Below are positions 1-8,031 of a stretch of DNA of 64,000 nt, in pieces. A program made the translations under genes and the position numbers. The DNA is taken from the NCBI GenBank assembly GCA_937874185.1, contig CALNAK010000021.1, positions 248,001 through 312,000 on the forward strand, read 5' to 3'. The DNA comes from an uncultured Lactobacillus sp. GTDB taxonomy: Bacteria; Bacillota; Bacilli; Lactobacillales; Lactobacillaceae. Position 1 is the first letter of the stretch, and every line of letters starts with the position of its first letter. A model generated the notes under the pieces. That model searched no databases and was not told the DNA's origin. It was given only the letters and a program-made list of their open reading frames with translations.

Positions 1-316
1 TATGTTCAATCTTAGTAAAATTGATTGGTAATCCATTAATTTTAAGACCGGCCTTTTGTTGCGCAAGACCTGTCATCATACCTTTATAAATCTCAGTTGT
101 AGCTTGTCCCAAAATCTTAGGAGTCTTAATTTGGAAAACAGCAGAAGCAATCGCCAAAGCTAGTACGACGATTAATCCAACAACATAGCTAGACATATAT
201 TTAGCTAAACGAGCTGTTGTTCCCCAGAAATTCTTAGGTTTCACAACAACATTTGGTCCATGATTACCAGGACCATGACCAACTGAAGGTGAGCCTTGAG
301 GTTTTTTCTCAGCCAT
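1..316 (-). CDS. ABC transporter permease/ATP-binding protein, partial (N-terminus only)
   Basis: Only the first 105 or so residues are inside the window; the gene continues beyond position 1. The start ATG (314-316) overlaps the stop of the upstream ABC gene as TAATG, and GGAGG sits just upstream, so the two are translationally coupled. The visible part has a Gly/Pro/His-rich cytoplasmic tail (GHGPGNHGPNVVV), then FWGTTARLAKYM and a first membrane helix, the usual N-terminus of the catalytically competent half of heterodimeric type I exporters such as LmrD/BmrD. The ATPase domain is not visible, so function is inferred from the partner and the layout. Likely the second half of a multidrug or peptide exporter. 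Confidence 0.85.
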   Translation of the reverse strand, partial: MAEKKPQGSPSVGHGPGNHGPNVVVKPKNFWGTTARLAKYMSSYVVGLIVVLALAIASAVFQIKTPKILGQATTEIYKGMMTGLAQQKAGLKINGLPINFTKIEH

Positions 317-2037
317 TACTTAACCTCCTTTAATTGAGACTCAATTATTTCTTGGTAAGTCTTATTATTTTCTTTCAATTCTTGATGAGTTCCTAAGCCG
401 ACCATCTTACCGTCTTCAAGAACAACAATTTGATTAGCATCAGCAACAGTTGAAATACGTTGTCCAACAATAACAACAACGCTTTGACTGATTTTTTCAT
501 CATTTCTCAAAGCTGTACGAAGATTCAAGTCAGTCTTGAAATCAAGTGCAGAGAATGAATCATCAAAGACATAAATTGATGCATCTTTGACTAAAGCTCT
601 AGCGATAGCCAAACGTTGTTTTTGACCACCAGAGAAGTTATCTCCACCTTGTTCAACTTCAGCATCAAGTCCGCCATCGAGTTCCTTAACGAATCCATCA
701 GCTTGAGCAACTTCAAGAGCATGCCAAACTTCAGTATCTGTGGCATCGGCTTTACCGTAAACCATATTTTCACGAATAGTTCCCTTAAATAGATAGGCTC
801 TTTGAGGAACCATGGAAACTTTACTATTGATATCTTCAGTACTTAAGGCTTTGACATCTGTCCCATTTAAGCTAACGACACCAGTTTCAGCATCATAGAA
901 TCTTGGAATCAAATTGATCAAAGTACTCTTACCTGAACCAGTACCACCAATAATAGCAAGTGTTTGTCCCTTAACCATCTTGAAATTAAGATTTGATAAA
1001 GCTAATCTTTCGGCACCTTGATATCTAAAGTTAACATCATTAAAACTAAGTGAAGGTTCCTCACTTGCTTTGGCTGGTTTAGCAACAACATCAATCTTAC
1101 TTTCTGTTTCAAAAACTTCTTGAATACGAGCAGCTGAAGCTGAAGCACGAGGAACGAAAACAAAGACCATTGATAGGATCATAAAACTCATAAGGATCTG
1201 CATCGCATAAGTCATGAACGCAATCATATTACCAATTTCCATAGATTGATTAGCAATATAATGAGCACCTAACCAAGTAATACCAACGTTGGTACCACTC
1301 ATGATTAATGTGACAATTGGGAACATCAAAGCAACAATACTGAAAACTTTGACCGCATTGTTTGTATAGTCCTCATTAGCAACTTTGAATCTATCTTGTT
1401 CAAATTTATCTTGTCTGAAAGCACGAATAACACGTACCCCTGTCAAGCCTTCACGGAAGACCAAGTTCAATCGGTCAGTCTTCTTCTGCATAGCCTTGAA
1501 CAGTGGCACAGCAAAATACATTACTCCTGCAACCAAAACGATTAAAATAGGAATAGATATTAAGAAAATTTTGGTCATTTCAGCATTCTTTTGATATGCC
1601 ATGAAACTAGCACCAATTAACATAATCGGTGCCATGATCATCATTCTTAACATCATAATCATAACGTTCTGAATTTGAACCACATCATTAGTAGTTCTTG
1701 TAGTTAATGATGACGTTTCGAACTTGTCGAATTCATCATGTGTAAAGTATAATATCTTTTTAAATAAGTCGGATCTTAATTTACGACCTAATCCTTGTGA
1801 CGCCTGGGACGCCATCAAAACATTCCCAAAAGCGGCAATGACAGAAATTAATGAAACAACTACCATTTGCATTCCGGCGTGAACGATATATTTCGTATCA
1901 CCAGTAATAACACCTTTGTTAACAATGTCTGATGTTAGATTAGGAATATATAATGTAGCAACAACCTGGAAAATCATGAAGATTACAGCAAAAAGTACTT
2001 GCCAGGCATTGATCCTACCTCTAGCAATCTTGAACAT
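316..2037 (-). CDS. Heterodimeric ABC exporter subunit with degenerate ATP site
   Basis: A 573-residue type I ABC exporter: six membrane helices in the first ~300 residues, then a nucleotide-binding domain. The domain has Walker A (GGTGSGKST, ~363-371) and signature (FSGGQKQR), but the catalytic Glu after Walker B is Asp (VFDDSFSALD) and the switch His is Gln (IVGQRISTV). These two substitutions are typical of the degenerate half of heterodimeric exporters (LmrC, BmrC/YheI, TM287). The downstream ATG overlaps its stop codon, so it forms a pair with the truncated gene at the window edge. Substrate is unknown; drugs or lipids are usual. The first gene of its operon, divergent from the CAAX protease gene. 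Confidence 0.93.
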   Translation of the reverse strand: MFKIARGRINAWQVLFAVIFMIFQVVATLYIPNLTSDIVNKGVITGDTKYIVHAGMQMVVVSLISVIAAFGNVLMASQASQGLGRKLRSDLFKKILYFTHDEFDKFETSSLTTRTTNDVVQIQNVMIMMLRMMIMAPIMLIGASFMAYQKNAEMTKIFLISIPILIVLVAGVMYFAVPLFKAMQKKTDRLNLVFREGLTGVRVIRAFRQDKFEQDRFKVANEDYTNNAVKVFSIVALMFPIVTLIMSGTNVGITWLGAHYIANQSMEIGNMIAFMTYAMQILMSFMILSMVFVFVPRASASAARIQEVFETESKIDVVAKPAKASEEPSLSFNDVNFRYQGAERLALSNLNFKMVKGQTLAIIGGTGSGKSTLINLIPRFYDAETGVVSLNGTDVKALSTEDINSKVSMVPQRAYLFKGTIRENMVYGKADATDTEVWHALEVAQADGFVKELDGGLDAEVEQGGDNFSGGQKQRLAIARALVKDASIYVFDDSFSALDFKTDLNLRTALRNDEKISQSVVVIVGQRISTVADANQIVVLEDGKMVGLGTHQELKENNKTYQEIIESQLKEVK

Positions 2038-2137
2038 TTATTCACTCCCTTTAAAAACTGATAACAGCATTATAGTATTAAAGCACTTATTATCAAAATA
2101 TTCTAATAATTATCTTAAATAAGGTGGTATTTTATTG

Positions 2138-2833
2138 ATGAATACTAAAAATACTAATCATCCTATAAAAGTTATACTTCATATTATAGCCTTTTTATTT
2201 CTTTTTTTGCTGGAACAAATCCCATTAAGCATCTTAACTTTAACAAAGAAAGAACTTGGATCCGGATATCAAACATATCACAAAATTGCACCAGTTATTA
2301 CTATTATATTGCTAATTGTTTCAGCTACCATAATATTTTTTGTATTTAAACGAGTACAAAAATTTCCAACACAAAAATTCACTAAAAAAACTTGGTTCAT
2401 AATTGTAATTGCTACAGCACTAACTTTACTGATAAACATTGTTACGGTACCATTTATGAGAAGTAGTAATACTAATGTTGATGCAATGAAGTTAGTTGCT
2501 GATAACAGTATGGTCCTTTTAATGTTCTTTAGTATTTTTGTTGCTCCAATTTTGGAAGAAATTATTTTTAGAGGAATCTTCATGAATTGGTTCTTCCTCA
2601 GCAGCCCACTACTATCAGTCTTAGTTAGTGGCATCATCTTCGGTTATGTTCATGCCCCATTTGGAGCTGGAACAGATTGGATCTATGCCCTATCAAAAAT
2701 TCTATTGGGAATTGTTTTAGCTGCCGTATACTATAGAACAAAAAATATTAAAGCTGATATTGCCGTACACTTTTTAAATAATTTGTTGGCAATAGTAGCT
2801 GGATTATTTACAGCCGGGGTAATTTTTATATGA
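2138..2833 (+). CDS. CPBP family intramembrane metalloprotease (CAAX/Abi type)
   Basis: About 231 residues, with several membrane helices. It carries the family motifs in order: EEIIFRG (EExxxR) near residue 142, GYVH in a following helix, and HFLNN near the C-terminus; these Glu and His residues coordinate the catalytic metal in the family. Lactic acid bacterial members are often linked to bacteriocin maturation or immunity, but nothing here shows a bacteriocin gene, so the substrate is open. ATG at 2138 is ten bases from AAGGTGG; a TTG three bases earlier is a possible alternative. The next gene overlaps by four bases (ATGA). Confidence 0.88.
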   Translation: MNTKNTNHPIKVILHIIAFLFLFLLEQIPLSILTLTKKELGSGYQTYHKIAPVITIILLIVSATIIFFVFKRVQKFPTQKFTKKTWFIIVIATALTLLINIVTVPFMRSSNTNVDAMKLVADNSMVLLMFFSIFVAPILEEIIFRGIFMNWFFLSSPLLSVLVSGIIFGYVHAPFGAGTDWIYALSKILLGIVLAAVYYRTKNIKADIAVHFLNNLLAIVAGLFTAGVIFI

Positions 2834-3045
2834 GAAATAATCAAAAAAAGTTCAACGAAGTCTATCAAGATCTACTACGAAAAATCGTTATGTTTGGTGT
2901 TTTATCCATGTTACTAATGGCCAGTGCTCGAATTACTGGCTGGGTAATTATGGAATATGCAGGCTTTGCCAGCGCCATTTATACGATCGTTTTAATTGGA
3001 ATGTTGATCTATGTTTTAGTGATAAAAACTAAGGATAAAAATTAA
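2830..3045 (+). CDS. Small two-helix membrane protein, unknown function
   Basis: 71 residues: a basic N-terminal segment, then two hydrophobic stretches (about residues 18-35 and 43-64) and a short Lys-rich tail. I do not recognise a family. The start ATG overlaps the protease stop as ATGA, so it is translationally coupled to the CPBP protease and probably works with it or at the same membrane. No terminator directly follows; the tRNA promoter begins within about 25 bases of the stop. Confidence 0.75.
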   Translation: MRNNQKKFNEVYQDLLRKIVMFGVLSMLLMASARITGWVIMEYAGFASAIYTIVLIGMLIYVLVIKTKDKN

Positions 3046-3069
3046 TTCATAATTAAATGACAAATCTTG

Positions 3070-3099
3070 TTGACACAGACCATTAATTACAGGTAAAAT
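3070..3099 (+). promoter_or_regulatory. Sigma-A promoter of tRNA-Glu
   Basis: A TTGACA -35 box (3070-3075), 18-base spacer and TAAAAT -10 box (3094-3099), ending 17 bases before the tRNA. It begins just downstream of the small membrane protein gene. Confidence 0.7.
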
Positions 3100-3116
3100 G
3101 GTGTTTGTTGTTTAAT

Positions 3117-3189
3117 TGCCCGTTGGTCAAATGGTTTAAGACGCCACCCTCTCAAGGTGGAGTTATGGGTTCGATTCCCATACGGGTGA
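3117..3189 (+). tRNA. tRNA-Glu (anticodon CUC)
   Basis: A 73-base cloverleaf. The anticodon stem is CCACC/GGTGG around the loop CTCTCAA, which places CTC at positions 34-36. The T arm is ATGGG, TTCGATT, CCCAT. The acceptor stem is seven pairs, but the first two are U-G and G-U wobbles where tRNA-Glu normally has G-C pairs. No CCA is encoded. The CUC tRNA would read only GAG and is redundant with the usual UUC isoacceptor, which is not in this window. The weak acceptor end leaves a small chance that it is a decaying copy. Confidence 0.85.
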
Positions 3190-3240
3190 TTGGTGCATGT
3201 TTTTATAAGTGAGTTTCTCGACTCGCTTTGTACCCATGAA

Positions 3241-3271
3241 GGGCTAGGTGTGGTCATCTAGTCCTTTTTTG
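3241..3271 (+). terminator. Rho-independent terminator after tRNA-Glu
   Basis: GGGCTAG pairs with CTAGTCC (one G-U) around an ~11-base loop, followed by six T. It lies 50 bases after the tRNA. Confidence 0.75.
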
Positions 3272-3556
3272 CTGTCTAATTTTATAGATTTCCAAACTCC
3301 TAAATCAACTTATTTATTTCCAGATTTGAGCCATACATTTATCCTTCCATTAATACTATTAGGATATATTAATCGTATCTCAGAAATTTGATAGCTACTT
3401 TCTGATGCGTGTCGAAATTATTTGGTTAATACATATTTCTATAGGCCCGTTCGCTTAATTGGTACCTTTTTCCCTGTAATAAGGGTTAACGTTTTACAAA
3501 ATATACCCACCCCGGTATCATAAGCTAGTATTTTCAAATGAAAGAGGTCTTAAATA
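3272..3556. other. Intergenic stretch before the nitroreductase gene
   Basis: No gene is visible. Positions 3444-3517 look vaguely like a decayed tRNA (GGCCCGTT start, AATTGGTA D-loop-like piece, TGTAA in a loop) but lack a T arm. AGAGG at about 3543 is the ribosome binding site of the next gene. Confidence 0.4.
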
Positions 3557-4294
3557 ATGAATCCTATAATCAAAAACATGACACAGCACGTTTCGGTACG
3601 TGACTTTAAAGATGAAACATTAAGTCAAGAAACAAAAAATGAACTATTATTAGCTGCTCAAAGTGGATCTACATCAAATTTTGTTCAAGCCTTCTCGATT
3701 ATCGAAATAACTGACAAAACTTTACGTAATGAATTAGCTGATATTACAGTAAGTTCTCCTCATGTTAAAAAAGCTGATACATTCTATGTCTTCGTCGCAG
3801 ATTTACATCGTCAAGCCACTATCTTAGAAAAACATCATCAAAGTTTAGATAGTTTAAAAAATATGGAATCTCTCTTTGTTTCAACAATCGATACAACTAT
3901 CGCCGCAGAAAATATGGCAATTGCTGCAGAATCAATGGGCTTAGGCATTTGTTTTGTTGGAAGTATTAGAAATAACATTCAACAAGTTGCCGACTTATTA
4001 CAACTACCTGAATTAACAGTGCCATTATTTGGTATGACAATTGGTGTACCAGGAATTAAAAACGCCCCTAAGCCAAGGATGCCAAAGAAAAATTATGTTT
4101 CAAAAAATGCATATGATGCCGATTCATTTAATGATTTAAGCGAATATGACACCACAATTAAAGAATATTATGCTAATAGAGAAACTCGCAAACAAGATGC
4201 CACTTGGTCTGACAAAAACTTGGACTTCTTCAAGGAAATTCATCGACCTGACGTTGCTGAGTTTGTTAAAAATCAAGGATTCACCTTAGAATAA
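3557..4294 (+). CDS. NADPH-dependent nitroreductase / flavin reductase (NfsA/FRP-like)
   Basis: 245 residues, the usual length of NfsA/FRP-type FMN enzymes. The N-terminus HVSVRDFKDE and the SGSTSNFVQ stretch match the FMN-binding start of the family, IAAENMAIAAESMGLG is the conserved mid-helix, and the C-terminal third carries the extra region typical of the NfsA group. It would reduce nitroaromatics, quinones or flavins with NADPH in the cytosol. Start ATG follows AGAGG. Monocistronic: a 17-base-pair terminator hairpin follows. Confidence 0.88.
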   Translation: MNPIIKNMTQHVSVRDFKDETLSQETKNELLLAAQSGSTSNFVQAFSIIEITDKTLRNELADITVSSPHVKKADTFYVFVADLHRQATILEKHHQSLDSLKNMESLFVSTIDTTIAAENMAIAAESMGLGICFVGSIRNNIQQVADLLQLPELTVPLFGMTIGVPGIKNAPKPRMPKKNYVSKNAYDADSFNDLSEYDTTIKEYYANRETRKQDATWSDKNLDFFKEIHRPDVAEFVKNQGFTLE

Positions 4295-4347
4295 ATTTAT
4301 TTTGAAAATTTTTATCCATATAAAATAAGAATATATACATCCAAATC

Positions 4348-4390
4348 AAAGGAGTTATTACATTTTTTATAATGTAATAACTCCTTTTCT
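4348..4390 (+). terminator. Strong terminator with a 17-bp perfect stem
   Basis: The arms 4348-4364 and 4371-4387 are perfectly complementary around a six-base loop, followed by TTTT. It closes the nitroreductase gene. Confidence 0.85.
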
Positions 4391-4395
4391 GTAAA

Positions 4396-4424
4396 TTTAC
4401 ACAATACTTTACAAAACTTTACAA
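4396..4424 (+). repeat. Phased TTTACA direct repeats upstream of the Rgg-like gene
   Basis: TTTACA occurs at 4396, 4408 and 4418; the last two are inside an exact nine-base repeat ACTTTACAA (4406-4414 and 4416-4424). The spacing of 10-12 bases puts the copies on one face of the helix, about 90-110 bases upstream of the regulator start, as expected of a cooperative binding site. Confidence 0.55.
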
Positions 4425-4511
4425 TAACTGAACATAAAATACACACTACTCATTTATTATCAAAGGTATAGAGCAATTTCATTAATAAATAATAATAGTA
4501 GGTGTTGATAT

Positions 4512-5339
4512 ATGGATGATTTAGGGGATATTTTAAGGGAAACGCGTCAGCAGCAACAACTATCACAACTGGAAACAGCTGAAGATATTTGTTCGCAGTC
4601 TACACTTTCAGAAATTGAGCATAATAAGTACGTCCCTAACACTCAATTGTTAATTAATTTATGTCAAAGATTATCGGTAGACTTTAACGATATCGCTTTG
4701 ATAGAAAATTTCAAAATTTGTAAGGATGATTATTTTAATCGCAAAGTTAATTATTTTTACAATAATAGGAAATACGAAGCATTGCGTACATTCTTAAATC
4801 GACCAACCGTACTTGAGTTGGTTCAAACGGGGAAACAAACACAGGCATATTATCTTTATCTAGCACTTTGCGCACTACACTTAGATAATAATTTTGATGA
4901 TGCTAAAGAATTACTGAAACTATCACTGGCTAGTGCCGGCCATAGTCGCAAGCAAACAACCTTGACTCGAATGGGTAATATTGCCTTAGCGTATGTTTAT
5001 GCAAAACAAGGTTTGAAGATATCATCCATCAGACAAATAAATCTGGCATTCAAAAATATTGAAAATATTAAATATGATGAAAACTTTAATCTCATTTTTT
5101 ATTTAACAGCTTTATCATACTTCCGCCTATCAAAATACGATCTGGCAATTGAATGGATTGAACGAGGAATTAATTTTATTCGTAAAAATGATTCTCATTT
5201 CATGTTGATAAATAGCTTGTTTTTAATGGCCAACATTGCTGAAACAGTCAAAGGAAATTCAGAACAGGTGCAATCATTCAAAAAGTATGATTTATTCAAC
5301 GATTTTATTCATGAAAAGGATTACGCAAAAATCGACTAA
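4512..5339 (+). CDS. XRE-family regulator with C-terminal TPR-like region (Rgg/MutR-like)
   Basis: 275 residues. The first ~65 form a Cro/C1-type helix-turn-helix (GDILRETRQQQQLSQLETAE... STLSEIEHNKYVP). The rest is helical with repeat-like segments such as AYYLYLALCALHL and IALAYVYAKQG, as in peptide-responsive Rgg/PlcR-type regulators. These bind short pheromones with the C-terminal repeats; no obvious pheromone ORF was seen next door. ATG is preceded by AGGTGT. The phased TTTACA repeats upstream may be an autoregulatory site. Residues 25-35 of the helix-turn-helix are somewhat shorter than usual. Confidence 0.85.
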   Translation: MDDLGDILRETRQQQQLSQLETAEDICSQSTLSEIEHNKYVPNTQLLINLCQRLSVDFNDIALIENFKICKDDYFNRKVNYFYNNRKYEALRTFLNRPTVLELVQTGKQTQAYYLYLALCALHLDNNFDDAKELLKLSLASAGHSRKQTTLTRMGNIALAYVYAKQGLKISSIRQINLAFKNIENIKYDENFNLIFYLTALSYFRLSKYDLAIEWIERGINFIRKNDSHFMLINSLFLMANIAETVKGNSEQVQSFKKYDLFNDFIHEKDYAKID

Positions 5340-5392
5340 GTTATTTTTACTTCTATTTAAGATGATATAATTTTCTACATAGAGGTAATAAC

Positions 5393-6019
5393 ATGGATGA
5401 TTTAGAATTATTAATTGGTAAATTACAAGCTATCGCACAATCTGGAAAACATTATGGTAAAGATGTTTTTGATCTTGAAAGATATGATCAATTGGAGACC
5501 CTGGCTAAAGAACTGACTGCTAAATTGACTCATAACGCAACGCCTGATAAGTTGGATATCTTTTTTGACGCGGACACAGGTTATGTCACACCAAAAGTTG
5601 ATGTTAGAGCAGCTACTTTTAAAGATGACAAAATCCTTCTAGTTAGAGAGAAAAGTAGTGGCGAATGGTCCATCCCCGGCGGCTGGGCTGATATTGGATA
5701 TTCTGCTGGAGAAATTGCTACAAAGGAAACTTTCGAAGAAGCTGGTATTCACACGACACCTAAACGATTAATTGCTATTAAAGATATGCAAAAGAATCAT
5801 TATCCCAAGAAAAACCTTAATTACATTTATAAAATGTTTTTCGAATGTATACCAACTGAGGACAACATTCATAGTGGCGTGGAAACTTCCGATGTAAGAT
5901 ACTTCACATTGGAAGACGCATTGAATTTGAACCTCTCCTTAGCCCGCAACATGCGAGAAGATTTTAAAATGGTATTTGAGTGTCATCATTCTAATAATTG
6001 GGAAACCTATTTCGACTAA
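5393..6019 (+). CDS. NUDIX hydrolase with N-terminal helical domain
   Basis: 208 residues. An N-terminal helical domain (~1-60) typical of the Nudix_hydro_N group is followed by a beta strand/NUDIX domain. The NUDIX box starts GGWADIGYSAGE and ends KETFEEAGI; the Glu normally six residues after the first Gly is Tyr, which is common in this subgroup. Members hydrolyse ADP-ribose or CDP-choline-like nucleoside diphosphates. AGAGG precedes the ATG. The regulator gene ends 53 bases upstream with no terminator, so co-transcription is possible. Confidence 0.88.
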   Translation: MDDLELLIGKLQAIAQSGKHYGKDVFDLERYDQLETLAKELTAKLTHNATPDKLDIFFDADTGYVTPKVDVRAATFKDDKILLVREKSSGEWSIPGGWADIGYSAGEIATKETFEEAGIHTTPKRLIAIKDMQKNHYPKKNLNYIYKMFFECIPTEDNIHSGVETSDVRYFTLEDALNLNLSLARNMREDFKMVFECHHSNNWETYFD

Positions 6020-6020
6020 A

Positions 6021-6066
6021 AAAGGTACTAGCCATCATTATGATTAGCTAGTACCTTCATTTTTGA
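6021..6066. terminator. Bidirectional terminator between convergent genes
   Basis: AAGGTACTAGC (6022-6032) pairs with GCTAGTACCTT (6047-6057), with A-rich sequence on one side and T-rich on the other. It separates the NUDIX gene from oleate hydratase. Confidence 0.8.
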
Positions 6067-6079
6067 TTAACATCTAAAT

Positions 6080-7852
6080 TTAGAGTAGATGTGCATCTTT
6101 CAATAATTCTTCAATATATGTTCCGTGAATCTTTTCCATAACTTTCTTTTCAACCATACGCTCTTTGAATGGCAATTTGATATCTTCAATCTTCTTCTTA
6201 CCATCTAAGTAGTAAATAGCTCTCATCAATGTACGAACATCAAAGGCTGAATCGAATACTTCAGGAACACCACGATCAACATCCAATAGTGTGTAAACAG
6301 CTTCCATAGCTGTTCTTACAGAATATTCTGTTGTAAAGACAGTGTCACGTTCTGTTTCAGCAAAGTTACCAATAAAGGCTAAGTTCTTTGAGCCTTCTGG
6401 TACTACCAATGGACGATCTCCAACTTTTCTTGGCATGAAGTATGAAGTAATGTATGGCATGTGTGCTGGAATTGTACTTGCGTGATTTACCGCAATATCC
6501 TTGATCTTATCAACAGGAACACCAATGTGATACAACCATTCTTCACATAGTTCTTGACCAGTACATTCGGTAATCTTCTTATTTACAAAGTTACCTGGTT
6601 TATCTGAGAACAATCCATAGACCCAAACAACCAATTCATTATCCTTTTGTGCCTTAAAGTGTTTTTGACGGCTGATTGAATATCCATACAACCAGTTTGA
6701 ATCCTTAATACTTACAGGTCCACTTGTAACAATAGAACCACTGTGTGGATCTTTCTTACTGATTTTTTCAATATATGGAACAGCTTCATCATCTGTCAAA
6801 GTAATTGTTCCAGAAATTGTCCAGTTAGCTTCAGGAATATTCTTGCAGAAGACATCTGGGTCACCAAAGGCCTTATCTTGTGCAGATAGATTTTCCCATA
6901 GCTTCCAGCTATCACCTAACTCATGTTCTGTTGGAGCTGGATGTGTATTATCACCGTAAGTTGTACTTTCAGTGATTGAACCATTTGTAACAAAGACTAA
7001 GTCATTTTCTGTTAGAGGAATTGTCTTAGCTTCATCAGCAACAGTCATTTCAATTTCTTTAGCAACCTTAGTACCATTTGAAGTGTCAACTTTGATGTTA
7101 TTTACATGTGCATCATAAGTGAATTGAACACCCTTGCCTTCCAAGAATTTAATCATAGGTTCGATTAATGATTCATATTGATTGTATTTTGTGAATCTTA
7201 ATGATGAAAGATTTGATAGTGAATCAATATGGTGACAGAAACGCATCAAGTAACGTCTCATTTCCATAGCACTAGCCCATGGTTCAAAGGCAAACATTGT
7301 TGACCAATAGAGCCAGAAGTTAGAATTCATGAAGTCTTCAGTGAATACTTCATTGATCTTCTTACCATCCAAATCCTTTTCAGGTGTCATAACAAGGTCG
7401 AGTAATTCTTTGACAGCTTGTGGTGTCAAAGTTAAATCGCCTTCTGTTGGCAATTCCTTACCTTGATCTTGAATAACTCTTCCGTGTGAGAAACTAGGAT
7501 CCTTTTTATTTAACCAATAAAATTCATCCAAAACTGAAGCATCGGGATTTTCCAATGAAGGAATTGATCTGAACAAGTCCCAAAGTGTTTCAAAGTGTGG
7601 CTCCATCTCTCTACCACCACGGATAATATAACCTTTTTGTTCGTTCCAGATTCCGTCCATACTACCACCAGGTAGTGCAAGTTCTTCTAGGACATGAATC
7701 TTGTCACCTTTCATTTGGCCATCACGAATTAAGAATGTTGCAGCGGCCAATCCAGCTAGACCAGAGCCCACAATATATGCTGATTTATTATCAACACCCT
7801 CTGGTTTTACTGGTTTTGCAAATGCCTCATAATTTCCATTACTTCTATACAT
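6080..7852 (-). CDS. ohyA: Oleate hydratase
   Basis: 590 residues counted from the ATG at 7852. An upstream in-frame GTG is part of the AAGAGGTGG ribosome binding site and is rejected as start. The FAD/dinucleotide motif GSGLAGLAAA is at 29-38, and RGGREME puts Glu at residue 82. Residue 201 is Tyr in EMRRYLMRF. Glu82 and Tyr201 agree in number with the catalytic pair known for Staphylococcus aureus OhyA. The enzyme adds water to the cis-9 double bond of unsaturated fatty acids, giving 10-hydroxystearate from oleate, and detoxifies host or food fatty acids. It is peripheral to the membrane. Monocistronic with its own promoter and a palindromic operator. Confidence 0.97.
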   Translation of the reverse strand: MYRSNGNYEAFAKPVKPEGVDNKSAYIVGSGLAGLAAATFLIRDGQMKGDKIHVLEELALPGGSMDGIWNEQKGYIIRGGREMEPHFETLWDLFRSIPSLENPDASVLDEFYWLNKKDPSFSHGRVIQDQGKELPTEGDLTLTPQAVKELLDLVMTPEKDLDGKKINEVFTEDFMNSNFWLYWSTMFAFEPWASAMEMRRYLMRFCHHIDSLSNLSSLRFTKYNQYESLIEPMIKFLEGKGVQFTYDAHVNNIKVDTSNGTKVAKEIEMTVADEAKTIPLTENDLVFVTNGSITESTTYGDNTHPAPTEHELGDSWKLWENLSAQDKAFGDPDVFCKNIPEANWTISGTITLTDDEAVPYIEKISKKDPHSGSIVTSGPVSIKDSNWLYGYSISRQKHFKAQKDNELVVWVYGLFSDKPGNFVNKKITECTGQELCEEWLYHIGVPVDKIKDIAVNHASTIPAHMPYITSYFMPRKVGDRPLVVPEGSKNLAFIGNFAETERDTVFTTEYSVRTAMEAVYTLLDVDRGVPEVFDSAFDVRTLMRAIYYLDGKKKIEDIKLPFKERMVEKKVMEKIHGTYIEELLKDAHLL

Positions 7853-7885
7853 AAGAACCACCTCTTAATAATATTAGCTTCCATT

Positions 7886-7901
7886 ATGTAACTGCTTACA
7901 T
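7886..7901. promoter_or_regulatory. Palindromic operator at the ohyA start of transcription
   Basis: A perfect six-plus-six dyad, ATGTAA-CTGC-TTACAT, lying on the predicted +1 of the ohyA promoter. Position and symmetry suggest a repressor site, perhaps for a fatty-acid-sensing TetR-type protein; no regulator gene lies beside it. Confidence 0.6.
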
Positions 7902-7905
7902 GTAG

Positions 7906-7934
7906 AATATAGTTCTATCTTATTAATTATTCAA
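7906..7934 (-). promoter_or_regulatory. Sigma-A promoter of ohyA
   Basis: On the minus strand TTGAAT (7934-7929), a 17-base spacer and TATATT (7911-7906). Transcription would start about 47 bases before the ATG. Confidence 0.7.
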
Positions 7935-7988
7935 TAGAAAATCTGTGATTTTTATATTTATTTTTAACTAGATTTTGAGACACATTTT

Positions 7989-8031
7989 AAAAAGAGTGGT
8001 ATTTGAGATAATCTCAAATATCACTCTCTTT
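7989..8031 (-). terminator. Terminator of the aldo-keto reductase gene
   Basis: AAAGAGTGGTATTTGAGA pairs with its near-complement ending in CTCTTTTT, separated by a TAA-like loop. It begins directly after the stop codon. Confidence 0.8.

Noticed and set aside
3444..3517. tRNA-like sequence (GGCCCGTT start, TGTAA loop)
   Set aside because: No T arm and no acceptor pairing; at most a decayed relic.
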